Assembly: GCF_016862175.1 (NCBI RefSeq)
Contig: NZ_BOML01000085.1
Coordinates: 1 to 64,000, forward strand
Reading direction: 5' to 3'
DNA: 64,000 nucleotides
Origin: Paractinoplanes durhamensis
GTDB lineage: Bacteria > Actinomycetota > Actinomycetes > Mycobacteriales > Micromonosporaceae
In this document: in pieces, positions 1-14,189 of the stretch
Layout of the letters: each line of letters starts with the position of its first letter
Numbering within the stretch: the first letter of the stretch is position 1
The notes under the pieces: generated by a model
Database searches by the model: none
Told to the model about the DNA's origin: nothing
What the model saw: only the letters and a program-made list of their open reading frames with translations
Position numbers and translations under genes: made by a program

Positions 1-163
1 CCGCCCACCTCAGCCCCGCACCCCGCGAGCATCCCGCCCGCCTCAGCCCCACGCCCGGTGAGTGGGCCGCCCACCCGGCCCCGCACTCGTGAGCATTCCG
101 CCCAGCTCAGCCCCGCGCCCCGCGATTGCGCCGCCCAGCCCAGCCCCGCCCCCGGTGAGAGCG
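1..163. repeat. degenerate ~33-bp tandem repeat, C-rich
   Basis: Five imperfect units of about 30-35 bases follow each other, starting near 1, 33, 67, 97 and 131. Each begins with a CCGCCCA-like block, continues with CTCAGCCCCGC and ends with a CCGGTGAG or CGCGAGCAT-like tail. Units differ at many positions, so this is an old or selected array. It may continue past the left edge. No convincing gene covers it: the reading frames here are made of Pro/Ala/Arg repeats only. It lies downstream of the gltBD terminator. Confidence 0.6.
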
Positions 164-212
164 CCACCCCCACCCCACCCGCACCCCACCAGTGCGCCGA
201 GCCCTCATACAA

Positions 213-243
213 AAACGCCGGCCCGTAAAACGGGCCGGCGTTT
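213..243 (-). terminator. rho-independent terminator of gltBD
   Basis: A perfect 13-bp stem, AAACGCCGGCCCG pairing with CGGGCCGGCGTTT, closes a 5-nt loop. Read on the minus strand the stem is followed by a run of five T residues. It lies just past the gltD stop codon, as expected for the end of the gltBD transcript. Confidence 0.9.
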
Positions 244-253
244 CAGGGATTGC

Positions 254-6272
<6,019 letters not shown>

Positions 6273-6481
6273 CGGGCCTCCTGTCGTCTCTGGTGTTTCC
6301 TATCAAGGTCGGGACGACGTCGGCCCTGCAAAGTCTCTAGAGTCTACGTTAAGGGCCACCGATGTCCGCCAGTTCGGATGGATCACACTTGAGTCGGGGC
6401 GAAACGCCCTTCACGGCGGAAATATGCGGGCCCGGAAACGCGTAAGGGGCAGCGTCGCGCCGGATTCGGTAGTCTCGCGCG

Positions 6482-7381
6482 GTGGCGCTTCCGGATACCG
6501 ACGTCTTCGTCAGGCTTGAGCGTTTCTATGACGCCCTCCCCCGACCCTACGCACGTGTGGAGGAGTTCGGGGGGCTGGTGCTCTTCGTCCGCGAGGGCGA
6601 TGGGTGGCCCTACTACGCCCGTCCCCGGATAGGGGTGGAGACGCCGTCCGCCGCTGATATTACTGCCGTCCGGCGCCGGCAACGAGAGCTGGGCATCCCC
6701 GAGGCATTCGAATGGGTCCATGAGACGACCCCGGATCTGCTCGCGGTGGCCCGCTCGGCCGGGCTCGAGGTGCTGCTCGCGCCGCTGCTCACGCTGGATC
6801 CGGCCGCCCTGGTGCCCGACCTCCCGGTCCGCGACGCGGTGATCTCGGTGCTCGATCCGGCCGGCACCACCTACCCGGCCGACCTGGCCGCGACCCGCGC
6901 GGTGGCCCAGCTGGGCTTCGGCAGCCCGCCCAACGCGACGCCGATGGAGGAGGTGTCCGCGGTGGCCGCTCTCTCCACCGAGACGGCGCTGATCACCGGC
7001 GTCGCCGGTCCCACGGAGCGGGACGCGGCGATCGAGGAACTCCACCCCGACATGGTCGCGGGATTCCGCAAACGGGCCACCGACGGCGCCTACCACACCG
7101 CCGTGGTGACCTCCCCGTCCGAGGGAATCCTGGCCACCGGCGCCCTGATGCGCGACGGCGACGTCGCCGAGATCGCCGGGGTGGCCACCCTGCCCACGGC
7201 CCGCGGCCGCGGCTACGCATCCCAGCTGACCGCGACGCTGGCCCGCCGGGCGCTGACCGACGGCGTGCGGCTGGTCTTCCTGTCGGCCGGCGACGACGAC
7301 GTGGCCCGCCTCTACACCAAGGTCGGCTTCCGCCGGCTGGGCACGGCCTGCATCGCCGAGCCGGCCGCCACGCAGATCTAG
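6482..7381 (+). CDS. GNAT family N-acetyltransferase
   Basis: A 299-residue protein whose C-terminal third is a GNAT acetyl-CoA binding fold: GVATLPTARGRGYASQL (around 230-247) is motif A with the R-G-x-G-Y core, and the segment ending RLYTKVGFRRLG is motif B. The N-terminal half resembles the partner domain found in two-part actinobacterial GNATs; its substrate cannot be told from sequence. The GTG start is supported by a TAGTCT box six bases upstream, suggesting a leaderless transcript. It is divergent from gltB and convergent with the monooxygenase. Its TAG stop lies inside a 14-bp palindrome beside the long inverted repeat. Confidence 0.85.
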   Translation: MALPDTDVFVRLERFYDALPRPYARVEEFGGLVLFVREGDGWPYYARPRIGVETPSAADITAVRRRQRELGIPEAFEWVHETTPDLLAVARSAGLEVLLAPLLTLDPAALVPDLPVRDAVISVLDPAGTTYPADLAATRAVAQLGFGSPPNATPMEEVSAVAALSTETALITGVAGPTERDAAIEELHPDMVAGFRKRATDGAYHTAVVTSPSEGILATGALMRDGDVAEIAGVATLPTARGRGYASQLTATLARRALTDGVRLVFLSAGDDDVARLYTKVGFRRLGTACIAEPAATQI

Positions 7382-7387
7382 GGCGCC

Positions 7388-7556
7388 CTAGGGCGCATCT
7401 GACGGATCACCCAAGTGCGAGGCGAGGTCCAGAGTGTGGCTGGCGTCGCCCGCGACGCGCCCTCATACCGGGGTTGTATGTGGGCGCGTCGCGGGCGCCG
7501 TCAGGCGCGCTCTGGACCACGCCGCAGCCCTGGGTGATCCGTCAGATGCGCCCTAG
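7388..7556. repeat. 169-bp near-perfect inverted repeat (81-nt arms)
   Basis: Arms 7388-7468 and 7476-7556 align without any gap; by hand count 69 of 81 positions are complementary. The outer 26 bp are perfect, and inner perfect blocks include CCCGCGACGCGCCC. The loop is 7 nt (CGGGGTT). It lies between convergent genes and includes the stop codon of the minus-strand monooxygenase. It could be a bidirectional terminator, a miniature mobile element or a structured RNA. It is far longer than an ordinary intrinsic terminator and lacks a T tract. Confidence 0.85.
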
Positions 7557-8746
7557 CCTTCGGGCGGCGTCCAGTCGGCTTCGAGGTGGGTGTGGTTGCC
7601 CAGGATCCGCGGCCGCATGTGGTTGAGGGCGGCATCGCGGGCGCGCAACGCGAGCCGCCCACGCGCCTGCACGACCGCCGACATCCGCCGGGTCTGCCGC
7701 ACCACGCTGGTGGTGCGCGGCCGGCGGGTCCGGCTGTAGGCCTCGATCGCGGCCACCAGATCGGGGCCGGGCTTGGCGTCGGCGACCAGCGGGCGGAGCG
7801 TGGCCGCGTCCTCGAAAGCGAGACAGGCGCCCTGCCCGAGGTGATGCGGCATGGCATGGGCGGCGTCGCCGAGCAGCACCACGCCGCCCGGGCCGGAGGC
7901 GAAACCGTACGCCCGGGGCAGCGGACGCAGCTCGCGCACCTCCTGCGGCACCAGGTCCTCGGGGTGGGTCGCGGCCAGCAGGTCGCCGACCGGCGGGTGC
8001 CAGGCGGCGAACCAGCGCCGCAGCAGCGCCAGCTGGGTGGCGGCCGGCTCCGGCCGCGGCGCGCCGGCCGCGGTGGCCACCCAGTAGATGCCGCCCTTGC
8101 CGGCCGCCCGCTCGCCGAGCGGGATGGAGACGAACCGATAGCCGGCGCCCAGGGTCTCCCCGCCCGCCGCCTGCTCCGGGGTCAGCTTGGGCACCCGGTA
8201 ACCCGGGATCACCGCCTGCCAGGCCGCGAAACCGGACCCGACCGCCACCGCCTCGGGCGCCAGCGCACGCCGGATCGGGCTGTCGATGCCGTCCGCCGCC
8301 ACCACCAGGTCGGCCTCGATCAGGCTGCGGCCGTCGCCGACGGCGGGCCGCTGCCGGCGGCCGACCCGGACCGTCGTCACGTCGAAGCCGGTGCGGATCT
8401 CCACCCGGTCACCGAGGCCGGCGACCAGCGCGTCGTACAGATCTTCCAGGTGCACCACCGCCGGGGCGGGACCGGCGCCGACCCGGCTGCGCGGCGCCAC
8501 CAGCCACTGCCCGTCCGGCCGGCGGACCCCGCCGTCCGGCATCGGCGCGGCGATGCCGGACCAGCCGCCGTCCGGATCGAGGGACTCGAGCGCCCGGCGC
8601 CCGTTCGACCAGAGCACCAGCGCGGTGGGCGGGGCGGCGACCCGCTCCCCCCGCTCCAGCAGAATCACCTGCCAGCCGGCCCGCGACAGGGCACCCGCGG
8701 TGGCCAGACCGGCCATCCCCGCGCCCACCACCACCGCCGTGCGCAC
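7553..8746 (-). CDS. FAD-dependent monooxygenase
   Basis: A 397-residue flavoprotein of the p-hydroxybenzoate hydroxylase fold. The N-terminal dinucleotide motif is VVVGAGMAGLATAGAL (GxGxxG at 8-13), followed by an acidic residue at the end of beta 2 (LLERGER). A second FAD motif, GDAAHAMPHHLGQGA, is near 290. Members hydroxylate aromatic or polyketide-like substrates using NAD(P)H and O2; the substrate cannot be predicted. GTG start. It follows lgt by 17 nt on the same strand and may be co-transcribed with it. The last codons lie in the right arm of the long inverted repeat. Confidence 0.88.
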   Translation of the reverse strand: MRTAVVVGAGMAGLATAGALSRAGWQVILLERGERVAAPPTALVLWSNGRRALESLDPDGGWSGIAAPMPDGGVRRPDGQWLVAPRSRVGAGPAPAVVHLEDLYDALVAGLGDRVEIRTGFDVTTVRVGRRQRPAVGDGRSLIEADLVVAADGIDSPIRRALAPEAVAVGSGFAAWQAVIPGYRVPKLTPEQAAGGETLGAGYRFVSIPLGERAAGKGGIYWVATAAGAPRPEPAATQLALLRRWFAAWHPPVGDLLAATHPEDLVPQEVRELRPLPRAYGFASGPGGVVLLGDAAHAMPHHLGQGACLAFEDAATLRPLVADAKPGPDLVAAIEAYSRTRRPRTTSVVRQTRRMSAVVQARGRLALRARDAALNHMRPRILGNHTHLEADWTPPEG

Positions 8747-8763
8747 GCCGGCCGGCCCGGCGC

Positions 8764-9930
8764 TCAGTGCTCGTCAGGCTTGGACGCGGGTTCGGCGTCG
8801 CTGCCGCTCTTGCCGTCCGGCCCGGTGCCCGCCGCGGCGCCGGTGGCCAGCACGGCCTCACCGACCCCGGCCGGGCCGGCCGGATCGGCGGCGTCGTGCG
8901 GATGGGCGCCCGCCGCGACCTCGAGCGCGACGTCCGCCTCGGTGTCCGGGGGTAGGACGCCGGTGCGTTGATAGGCCTCGAACCGGGACTCGCTGACCAC
9001 CTGGTAGCTCTTCGGCGCCCGCGGCGGCTCGGTGGCCGCCTCAGCGTCGTCGCCCTCGGCCGCCGGGGGCGGTGCGACCTCCGGCGCGTCGTCCGGCACC
9101 ACGTAGGCGCGCGGGCCGCGCACGGCCAGGAAGTAGATCAGTGCGGCCACGAACAGCACCGCCGCGGTGAACACGTTGAGGCGTACGCCGAAGATCTTGT
9201 TGGCCTCGTCGACCCGGAGAATCTCGATCCAGAAGCGGCCGACCGTGTAGGCCATCACGTACAGCGCGAAAGCGCGCCCGCGGCCGAACTTGAAGCGACG
9301 GTCCAGTGCCCACACCAGGCCGGCCACGCCGACGTCCCAGACCGCCTCGTAGAGGAAGGTCGGGTGGTAGAGGCCGGCCTTGGTGACCGCCTCGCCGTCG
9401 ATCACCGTCGCGTGCCCGGGGTTGGACGTGTCCATGTCGTGCACCCGCAGGCCCCACGGCAGCGTGGTGGGCTTGCCGTACAGCTCGTTGTTGAACCAGT
9501 TGCCGAACCGGCCGATCGCCTGCGCGACCGGCAGGGCCGGGGCGAGCGAGTCGGCGAAGATGGCGAACGGCAGGCCGAGCTGGCGGGCGGCGATCCAGGC
9601 ACCGACCGCGCCACCGGCGACCGCGCCCCAGATGCCGAGGCCGCCCTCCCAGATGTAGAGCGCCCGGATCGGGTCGCCGCCGGAACCGAAGTAGTCCTGC
9701 GGCGAGGTGATCAGGTGGTAGACGCGGGCTCCGATGATGCCCAGCGGGACGGCCCACACCGCCATGTCGAGCGACGCCCACGGCGCCACTCCACGGCGTC
9801 GCAGACGCACCTCCATGAGGAGGACGGCGGCAACGATGCCGAGGACGATGCAGAGTGCGTACGCCCGGATGGGCAAGCCGAGAACGTGCCAGACGGACGT
9901 TGTCGGACTCGGGATCGCGGCATAGTTCAC
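8764..9930 (-). CDS. lgt: prolipoprotein diacylglyceryl transferase
   Basis: Membrane enzyme that transfers diacylglycerol from phosphatidylglycerol to the lipobox cysteine of prolipoproteins. Several hydrophobic segments and the Lgt signature GRFGNWFNNELYG (near 138) are present, as are RVYH and HPTFLYE. The start is placed at a GTG giving VNYAAIPSPTTSVWH, matching the family N-terminus; an ATG 33 nt upstream (9963) is possible. Neither has a clear ribosome site. About 110 polar, Asp/Glu/Ala-rich residues follow the last helix, a tail often seen in actinobacterial Lgt. It lies just after trpA, the usual actinobacterial order. Confidence 0.95.
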   Translation of the reverse strand: MNYAAIPSPTTSVWHVLGLPIRAYALCIVLGIVAAVLLMEVRLRRRGVAPWASLDMAVWAVPLGIIGARVYHLITSPQDYFGSGGDPIRALYIWEGGLGIWGAVAGGAVGAWIAARQLGLPFAIFADSLAPALPVAQAIGRFGNWFNNELYGKPTTLPWGLRVHDMDTSNPGHATVIDGEAVTKAGLYHPTFLYEAVWDVGVAGLVWALDRRFKFGRGRAFALYVMAYTVGRFWIEILRVDEANKIFGVRLNVFTAAVLFVAALIYFLAVRGPRAYVVPDDAPEVAPPPAAEGDDAEAATEPPRAPKSYQVVSESRFEAYQRTGVLPPDTEADVALEVAAGAHPHDAADPAGPAGVGEAVLATGAAAGTGPDGKSGSDAEPASKPDEH

Positions 9931-9980
9931 GGGTGCACACGCTACCGTCGCGACGCCAACCATGGTCGCCCAGGGCGGGC

Positions 9981-10784
9981 CTACTTTTCCGGGTTACGCA
10001 CGCCTTCGGCCAACTCGGTGCTGAGCGCCCGCAGGCGGGCCAGTCCGGTCGCGCGGTCGGATGACTCCAGCACGCACCGGATCAATGCGCTGCCGACGAT
10101 CACGCCGTCCGCGAACGCCGCCACCTGGGCCGCCTGCTTGCCGTTGCCGACCCCGAGGCCGACCCCGACCGGCATCTCCCGGTCGGCGTGCCGCACCCGG
10201 GCGACCAGGTCCGGAGCCTGCTGCGACACGGCGGTGCGGGCGCCGGTGACGCCCATCAGCGCGGTGGCGTAGACGAAGCCCCGGCAGTTCGCCACGGTCA
10301 TCGCGAGCCGCTCGTCGGTCGATGAGGGCGACACCAGGAAGGTGCGGTCGATCCGGTGCTCGTCGGAGGCGGCGATCCATTCCTCCGCCTCGTCCGGGAT
10401 CAGGTCCGGCGTGATCATCCCGGTGGCGCCGGCCGCGGCCAGGTCCCGGGCGAACGCGTTCACCCCGTACTTCTCGATGGGGTTCCAGTAGGTCATCAGC
10501 ACGACCGGTGCGCCGGCGTTCGAGACCGCCTCGATGATCCGCAGCGTGTCGCGGGTGCGCACGCCGGCGGCGAGGGCGATGTCGCTGGCCTTCTGGATGA
10601 CCGGGCCGTCCATCACCGGGTCGGAGTAGGGCAGCTCGACCTCGATGACGTCGCAGCCGGCCTCGTGCATCGCGATCATCGACGCGATGCTGTCGTCGAC
10701 GGTCGGGAAGCCGGCCGGCATGCAGCCGATCAGCACGGCCCGGTCTTCCGACTTCGCCTTCGCGAAGATCTCGGTGATGCTCAC
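9981..10784 (-). CDS. trpA: tryptophan synthase alpha chain
   Basis: Cleaves indole-3-glycerol phosphate to indole and glyceraldehyde 3-phosphate and channels indole to TrpB. 267 residues, TIM barrel. The catalytic acids are E48 and D59 in VIEVELPYSDPVMDGP. The GTG start overlaps the trpB stop in a GTGA quartet, so translation is coupled. The frame stays open far upstream through trpB, but only this start gives a normal N-terminus (MSITEIFAKAKSE). Confidence 0.97.
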   Translation of the reverse strand: MSITEIFAKAKSEDRAVLIGCMPAGFPTVDDSIASMIAMHEAGCDVIEVELPYSDPVMDGPVIQKASDIALAAGVRTRDTLRIIEAVSNAGAPVVLMTYWNPIEKYGVNAFARDLAAAGATGMITPDLIPDEAEEWIAASDEHRIDRTFLVSPSSTDERLAMTVANCRGFVYATALMGVTGARTAVSQQAPDLVARVRHADREMPVGVGLGVGNGKQAAQVAAFADGVIVGSALIRCVLESSDRATGLARLRALSTELAEGVRNPEK

Positions 10785-12022
10785 TCTTGCTCTCCCGGGA
10801 CCAGCGTCTCGACCGGATCGAGGATGCCGAAGTAGGCCCCGGCGGTGTGCACGTCCTTGTCGCCGCGGCCGGACAGGTTGATCACGATCGTCGGCGTGCG
10901 GCCGAGCTCGGCGGTCAGTGCCGGAACGATCCGGAGGGCGCCCGCCACCGCGTGCGCGCTCTCGATCGCCGGGATGATCCCCTCGGTGCGGCACAGCAGC
11001 TGGAACGCCGCCATCGCCTCGGCGTCGGTCACCGGCTCGTACTCCGCCCGGCCGGTGTCGTGCAGCCAGGCGTGCTCGGGGCCGACGCCCGGGTAGTCCA
11101 GGCCGGCCGAGATCGAGTGCGACTCGACGGTCTGGCCGTCGTCGTCCTGCAGCACGTACGTCCGGGCGCCGTGCAGCACGCCGGACGAGCCGCCGGTGAT
11201 CGACGCGGCGTGCCGGCCGGTCGCGATGCCGTCGCCGCCCGCCTCGAAGCCGTACAGCGCGACCTGCTCGTCCGGCACGAAGGCGTGGAAGATGCCGATC
11301 GCGTTCGAGCCGCCGCCGACACAGGCCGCCACCGCGTCGGGCAGCCGCCCGATCTGGTCGAGACACTGGGCCCGGGCCTCGATCCCGATGCCGCCCACGA
11401 AGTCGCGGACGATCTCCGGGAACGGGTGCGGCCCGGCGGCCGTGCCCAGCAGGTAGTGCGTGTGGTCAACCGACGCGACCCAGTCCCGCAGGGCCTCGTT
11501 GAGCGCGTCCTTCAGCGTGCGCGAGCCGTTCGTCACCGGGATGACGGTGGCGCCGAGCATCCGCATGCGGGCCACGTTCAGCGCCTGCCGCTCGGTGTCG
11601 GTCTCCCCCATGTAGACCACGCACTCGAGGTCGAGCAGGGCGGCCGCGGTCGCACTGGCCACGCCGTGCTGGCCGGCGCCGGTCTCGGCGATCACCCGGG
11701 GCTTGCCCATCCGTTTGGCGAGCAACGCCTGGCCGAGCACGTTGCGCACCTTGTGGGCGCCGGTGTGGTTGAGATCCTCCCGCTTGAGCAGGATCTCGGC
11801 CCCGGCCTTGGCGGAGAGCCGCTTGGCCGGGTAGAGCAACGACGGCGTGCCGGCGTAGTTGAGGAGCAGATCCTCGAACTCCGCCTGGAACTCCGGGTCG
11901 GCCTTGGCCGAGCGGTAGGCCGCTTCGAGTTCGTCGAGCGCTCGAACGAGCGCCTCCGGCACGAAGCGACCACCATATCGCCCGAAATGACCCGACAAGT
12001 CGGGCAAAGCGGGCGCGGTCAT
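10781..12022 (-). CDS. trpB: tryptophan synthase beta chain
   Basis: PLP enzyme that joins indole and serine to give tryptophan, in an alpha2-beta2 complex with TrpA. 413 residues, normal for the family. The PLP lysine is K91 in LNHTGAHKVRN, and the phosphate-binding GGGSNAIG loop is present near 230. The ATG start overlaps the trpC stop (ATGA) and the gene overlaps trpA downstream. Confidence 0.98.
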   Translation of the reverse strand: MTAPALPDLSGHFGRYGGRFVPEALVRALDELEAAYRSAKADPEFQAEFEDLLLNYAGTPSLLYPAKRLSAKAGAEILLKREDLNHTGAHKVRNVLGQALLAKRMGKPRVIAETGAGQHGVASATAAALLDLECVVYMGETDTERQALNVARMRMLGATVIPVTNGSRTLKDALNEALRDWVASVDHTHYLLGTAAGPHPFPEIVRDFVGGIGIEARAQCLDQIGRLPDAVAACVGGGSNAIGIFHAFVPDEQVALYGFEAGGDGIATGRHAASITGGSSGVLHGARTYVLQDDDGQTVESHSISAGLDYPGVGPEHAWLHDTGRAEYEPVTDAEAMAAFQLLCRTEGIIPAIESAHAVAGALRIVPALTAELGRTPTIVINLSGRGDKDVHTAGAYFGILDPVETLVPGEQE

Positions 12023-12870
12023 CGGACCGGCCTCGGGGTCGCCGGGTGGTTGCCCGCGTTCACCAGCTCGGCCACCGCGTCCCGCGGCGACTTCTGGGTC
12101 ACCAGGCCCTCACCGACGAGCACCGCGTCCGCGCCGGCTGACGCATAGCGGATCAGGTCGTGCGGACCCCGCACGCCCGACTCGGCGATCTTGACCACGT
12201 TGTTCGGCAAGCCGGGGGCGATCCGCTCGAACACCGACCGGTCCACCTCGAGCGTCCGCAGGTCCCGGGCGTTGACCCCGATGACCTTCGCGTTCGCCTC
12301 GAGTGCCCGGTCGGCCTCCTCCTCGTTGTGCACTTCGACGAGGGCGGTCATGCCGAGCGACTCGATCCGCTCGAGCAGGCCGACCAGAACGTTCTGCTCG
12401 AGCGCCGCAACGATCAGCAGAACCAGGTCGGCGCCGTGCGCCCGTGCCTCATGCACTTGATAGCTGGAGATCACGAAGTCCTTGCGGAGCACCGGGATGC
12501 CGACCGACTGCCGGACGGCCGCCAGATCCGCCAGGGATCCGCCGAACCATCGGCCCTCGGTGAGCACGCTGATGCACCGGGCGCCACCCGCCGCATACTC
12601 CCCGGCCAACTCGGCCGGGTCCGGGATGTCGGCGATCGCGCCCTTGGAGGGCGACGACCGCTTCACCTCGGCGATGACGGCAACGCCCGGCTTACGCAAC
12701 GCTGCGTACGCGTCGATGGCCGGAGGTGCCGCCGCGGCGAGTTCCCGAACCTGCTCCAGCGGCACCTTTTCCTGCCGGGCCGCCACGTCCTCGCGCACTC
12801 CGGCGAGGATCTCCTCCAGCACGTTCTGCGGCCCGCCAGTGCCCGCCTCCGCCTGCTGATCGGATGTCAC
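12019..12870 (-). CDS. trpC: indole-3-glycerol phosphate synthase
   Basis: Closes the indole ring: converts CdRP to indole-3-glycerol phosphate. 283 residues, TIM barrel with the usual AEVKRSSPSKG, PVLRKDFV and LVEVHNEEEA motifs that carry the catalytic Glu and Lys residues. GTG start with AGGGGAG seven bases upstream. It heads trpC-trpB-trpA, separated from trpE by an opposite-strand ORF, so it needs its own promoter; a candidate lies about 100 bp upstream over a perfect palindrome. Confidence 0.97.
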   Translation of the reverse strand: MTSDQQAEAGTGGPQNVLEEILAGVREDVAARQEKVPLEQVRELAAAAPPAIDAYAALRKPGVAVIAEVKRSSPSKGAIADIPDPAELAGEYAAGGARCISVLTEGRWFGGSLADLAAVRQSVGIPVLRKDFVISSYQVHEARAHGADLVLLIVAALEQNVLVGLLERIESLGMTALVEVHNEEEADRALEANAKVIGVNARDLRTLEVDRSVFERIAPGLPNNVVKIAESGVRGPHDLIRYASAGADAVLVGEGLVTQKSPRDAVAELVNAGNHPATPRPVR

Positions 12871-13187
12871 GTAATGACTCCCCTCTCCGGGTGTCCTCCG
12901 CCCGATGCTAGGAGGTCGCGATGATCCGCAACCGCCCGGGGTATGGCGCGCCTCACCAGTTGGGCTGCGGCATAATGCCGCGTGCTCGCGGACGGTGTCA
13001 CGTCAGTCACAGAAAACTCACGTGTCACATCGCCGCATGCAGGGACACCTCATCTGATCGGTGGATACCCCGTCGCGTTGACGGCGACGTCATGTCGCAG
13101 AAATACGAATCGGTCATGCTGATTCCGAGGCAGACTAGGGTCCGTCCCCCGACGCGACCAGCGGAAATGATCGACGTGGAGTTTACC
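12871..13187. other. divergent regulatory region between trpC and the 84-aa ORF
   Basis: No gene is supported in this 317-base gap. On the minus strand it holds a trpC promoter candidate (GTGACA, 18-nt spacer, CATTAT) whose -10 lies in a perfect 15-bp palindrome, then a roughly 95-nt leader. Two TGTCAC copies occur at 12997-13002 and 13023-13028, 26 bp apart. A small dyad, CGTCGC/GCGACG, lies near 13070-13090. Confidence 0.5.
12968..12982 (-). promoter_or_regulatory. perfect palindrome over the trpC -10 (operator candidate)
   Basis: GCGGCATAATGCCGC is a 15-bp perfect palindrome around one central base. Read on the minus strand it contains CATTAT, which stands 18 nt downstream of GTGACA. A repressor bound here would block transcription of trpCBA. 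Which protein binds is unknown. Confidence 0.5.
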
Positions 13188-13442
13188 GTGGCCGATTCGC
13201 AGCAGACCCCGTCCCCATCCCTCGCCGAGGTGTCCCGGGCAGTCGTCTCGGTGGCGGCAACCCTGGTGACCAACGTCCAGCGCGCGATGGCCGGCCCGGC
13301 AAACGTGCCGACGGCTCGCGACAACGCCTACTTCGCCATGCTCGCCGACCGCGCCCGCAACCAGGCCCGCGACGACCTGACCCGCGAGGTAGCCGCCATG
13401 CTGGCAACTTCACCTCGCCAGAACATGGCCAAAACCCGATAA
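13188..13442 (+). CDS. hypothetical protein, 84 aa
   Basis: I do not recognise this protein. It is Ala-rich and soluble-looking, with a disordered start (ADSQQTPSPSL) and a likely amphipathic helical remainder ending NMAKTR. The start is the GTG preceded six bases earlier by GGAG; in-frame ATG at 13167 and GTG at 13176 are alternatives giving 91 and 88 residues. It lies on the opposite strand between trpC and the Trp-associated membrane gene and so breaks the trp operon. A short ACCTC-TTTT-GAGGT hairpin follows its stop. Coding status is likely but not certain. Confidence 0.5.
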   Translation: MADSQQTPSPSLAEVSRAVVSVAATLVTNVQRAMAGPANVPTARDNAYFAMLADRARNQARDDLTREVAAMLATSPRQNMAKTR

Positions 13443-13637
13443 AACCTCTTTTGAGGTACGCGGTCTCACCCCACCCACCCCCACCGTGGCCGCCCCCGCC
13501 CCGGAGCACCACATGGCAGCCCCGCCCCTCAGCCGGGCCCCCGGCCGACGCCGCGCTTCCTCTTCGCTGCGGACTCCGATGAGGATCCGCTGCTCCGGCC
13601 GACCCATGATCACCCGCCCGAGTTACCGCCGGGCCGG

Positions 13638-14189
13638 TCAGCCTGCCGTCGGGTCGTCGCCGCGGTCGAGGGCGTCCCAGGTGGCGCGGTGGTCAGCGGC
13701 CGCCGTCGGCTTCTCGGTGGCTGCGGAAGTGGCCGGGGCCGGCTTTCGGTCGTAGCGGGCGGACATACGCGGCCAGCGGTGGCCCTGGGCGGCTGCGGTC
13801 AGGCCGCCCAGCGCGATGATCAGGCCGCCGGCCGCGCAGGTGATCGGCCAGGCCCAGCCGGCGGCGCCTGCGGAACCCGGGTCGAGGCCGGCCCGGCCGA
13901 GGATCGCGCCGGCCGTCACGCCCGCGCCGGCCAGGGCCAGCAGCACGCCCAGGGCGCGGCGGACCCAGCCCGACGTGGCCAGCAGCGCGCCCGTGCCGGC
14001 CAGCGCGACCACGGCCAGGCCGGTCACCCACGGCTCCACGTCGGTGCCGGTGCGGGCCTCGCGCAGGTCGGACAGGCCGGTCCGCGGGATCAGGTGGACC
14101 GACCACGTACGGGTGATCGCGTACAGCGCCAGGGCCGCGCCGGCCAGCGCGGCCAGCAGGGTCAGGACGTAGGAGCGGCGGCCGTTCAT
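13638..14189 (-). CDS. Trp operon-associated membrane protein (TIGR02234-like)
   Basis: A 183-residue protein with about four membrane helices in the first 135 residues and a charged cytoplasmic tail (RWPRMSARYDRKPAP and onward). Position directly after trpE, size and topology match the actinobacterial family named for its place in the trp region, whose function is unknown. The ATG overlaps the trpE TGA (ATGA), so it is translationally coupled to trpE; a role in tryptophan or anthranilate metabolism or transport is only suggested by that context. Confidence 0.85.
   Translation of the reverse strand: MNGRRSYVLTLLAALAGAALALYAITRTWSVHLIPRTGLSDLREARTGTDVEPWVTGLAVVALAGTGALLATSGWVRRALGVLLALAGAGVTAGAILGRAGLDPGSAGAAGWAWPITCAAGGLIIALGGLTAAAQGHRWPRMSARYDRKPAPATSAATEKPTAAADHRATWDALDRGDDPTAG

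Noticed and set aside
6395..6445. GAAAC repeats in the gltB upstream region as a GlnR box
   Set aside because: The GAAAC copies are 33 bp apart and the partner GTNAC half is missing, so the match to the GlnR consensus is not convincing.
12954..12974. A trp leader peptide, MPQPNW followed by stop, upstream of trpC
   Set aside because: Its ATG lies inside the likely -10 box, so it would be upstream of the transcript start, and it has only one Trp codon and no attenuator hairpins.
13410..13613. A 67-codon minus-strand ORF after the Trp-associated membrane gene
   Set aside because: Low-complexity Gly/Arg-rich product, overlaps the 84-aa gene, and no ribosome site.
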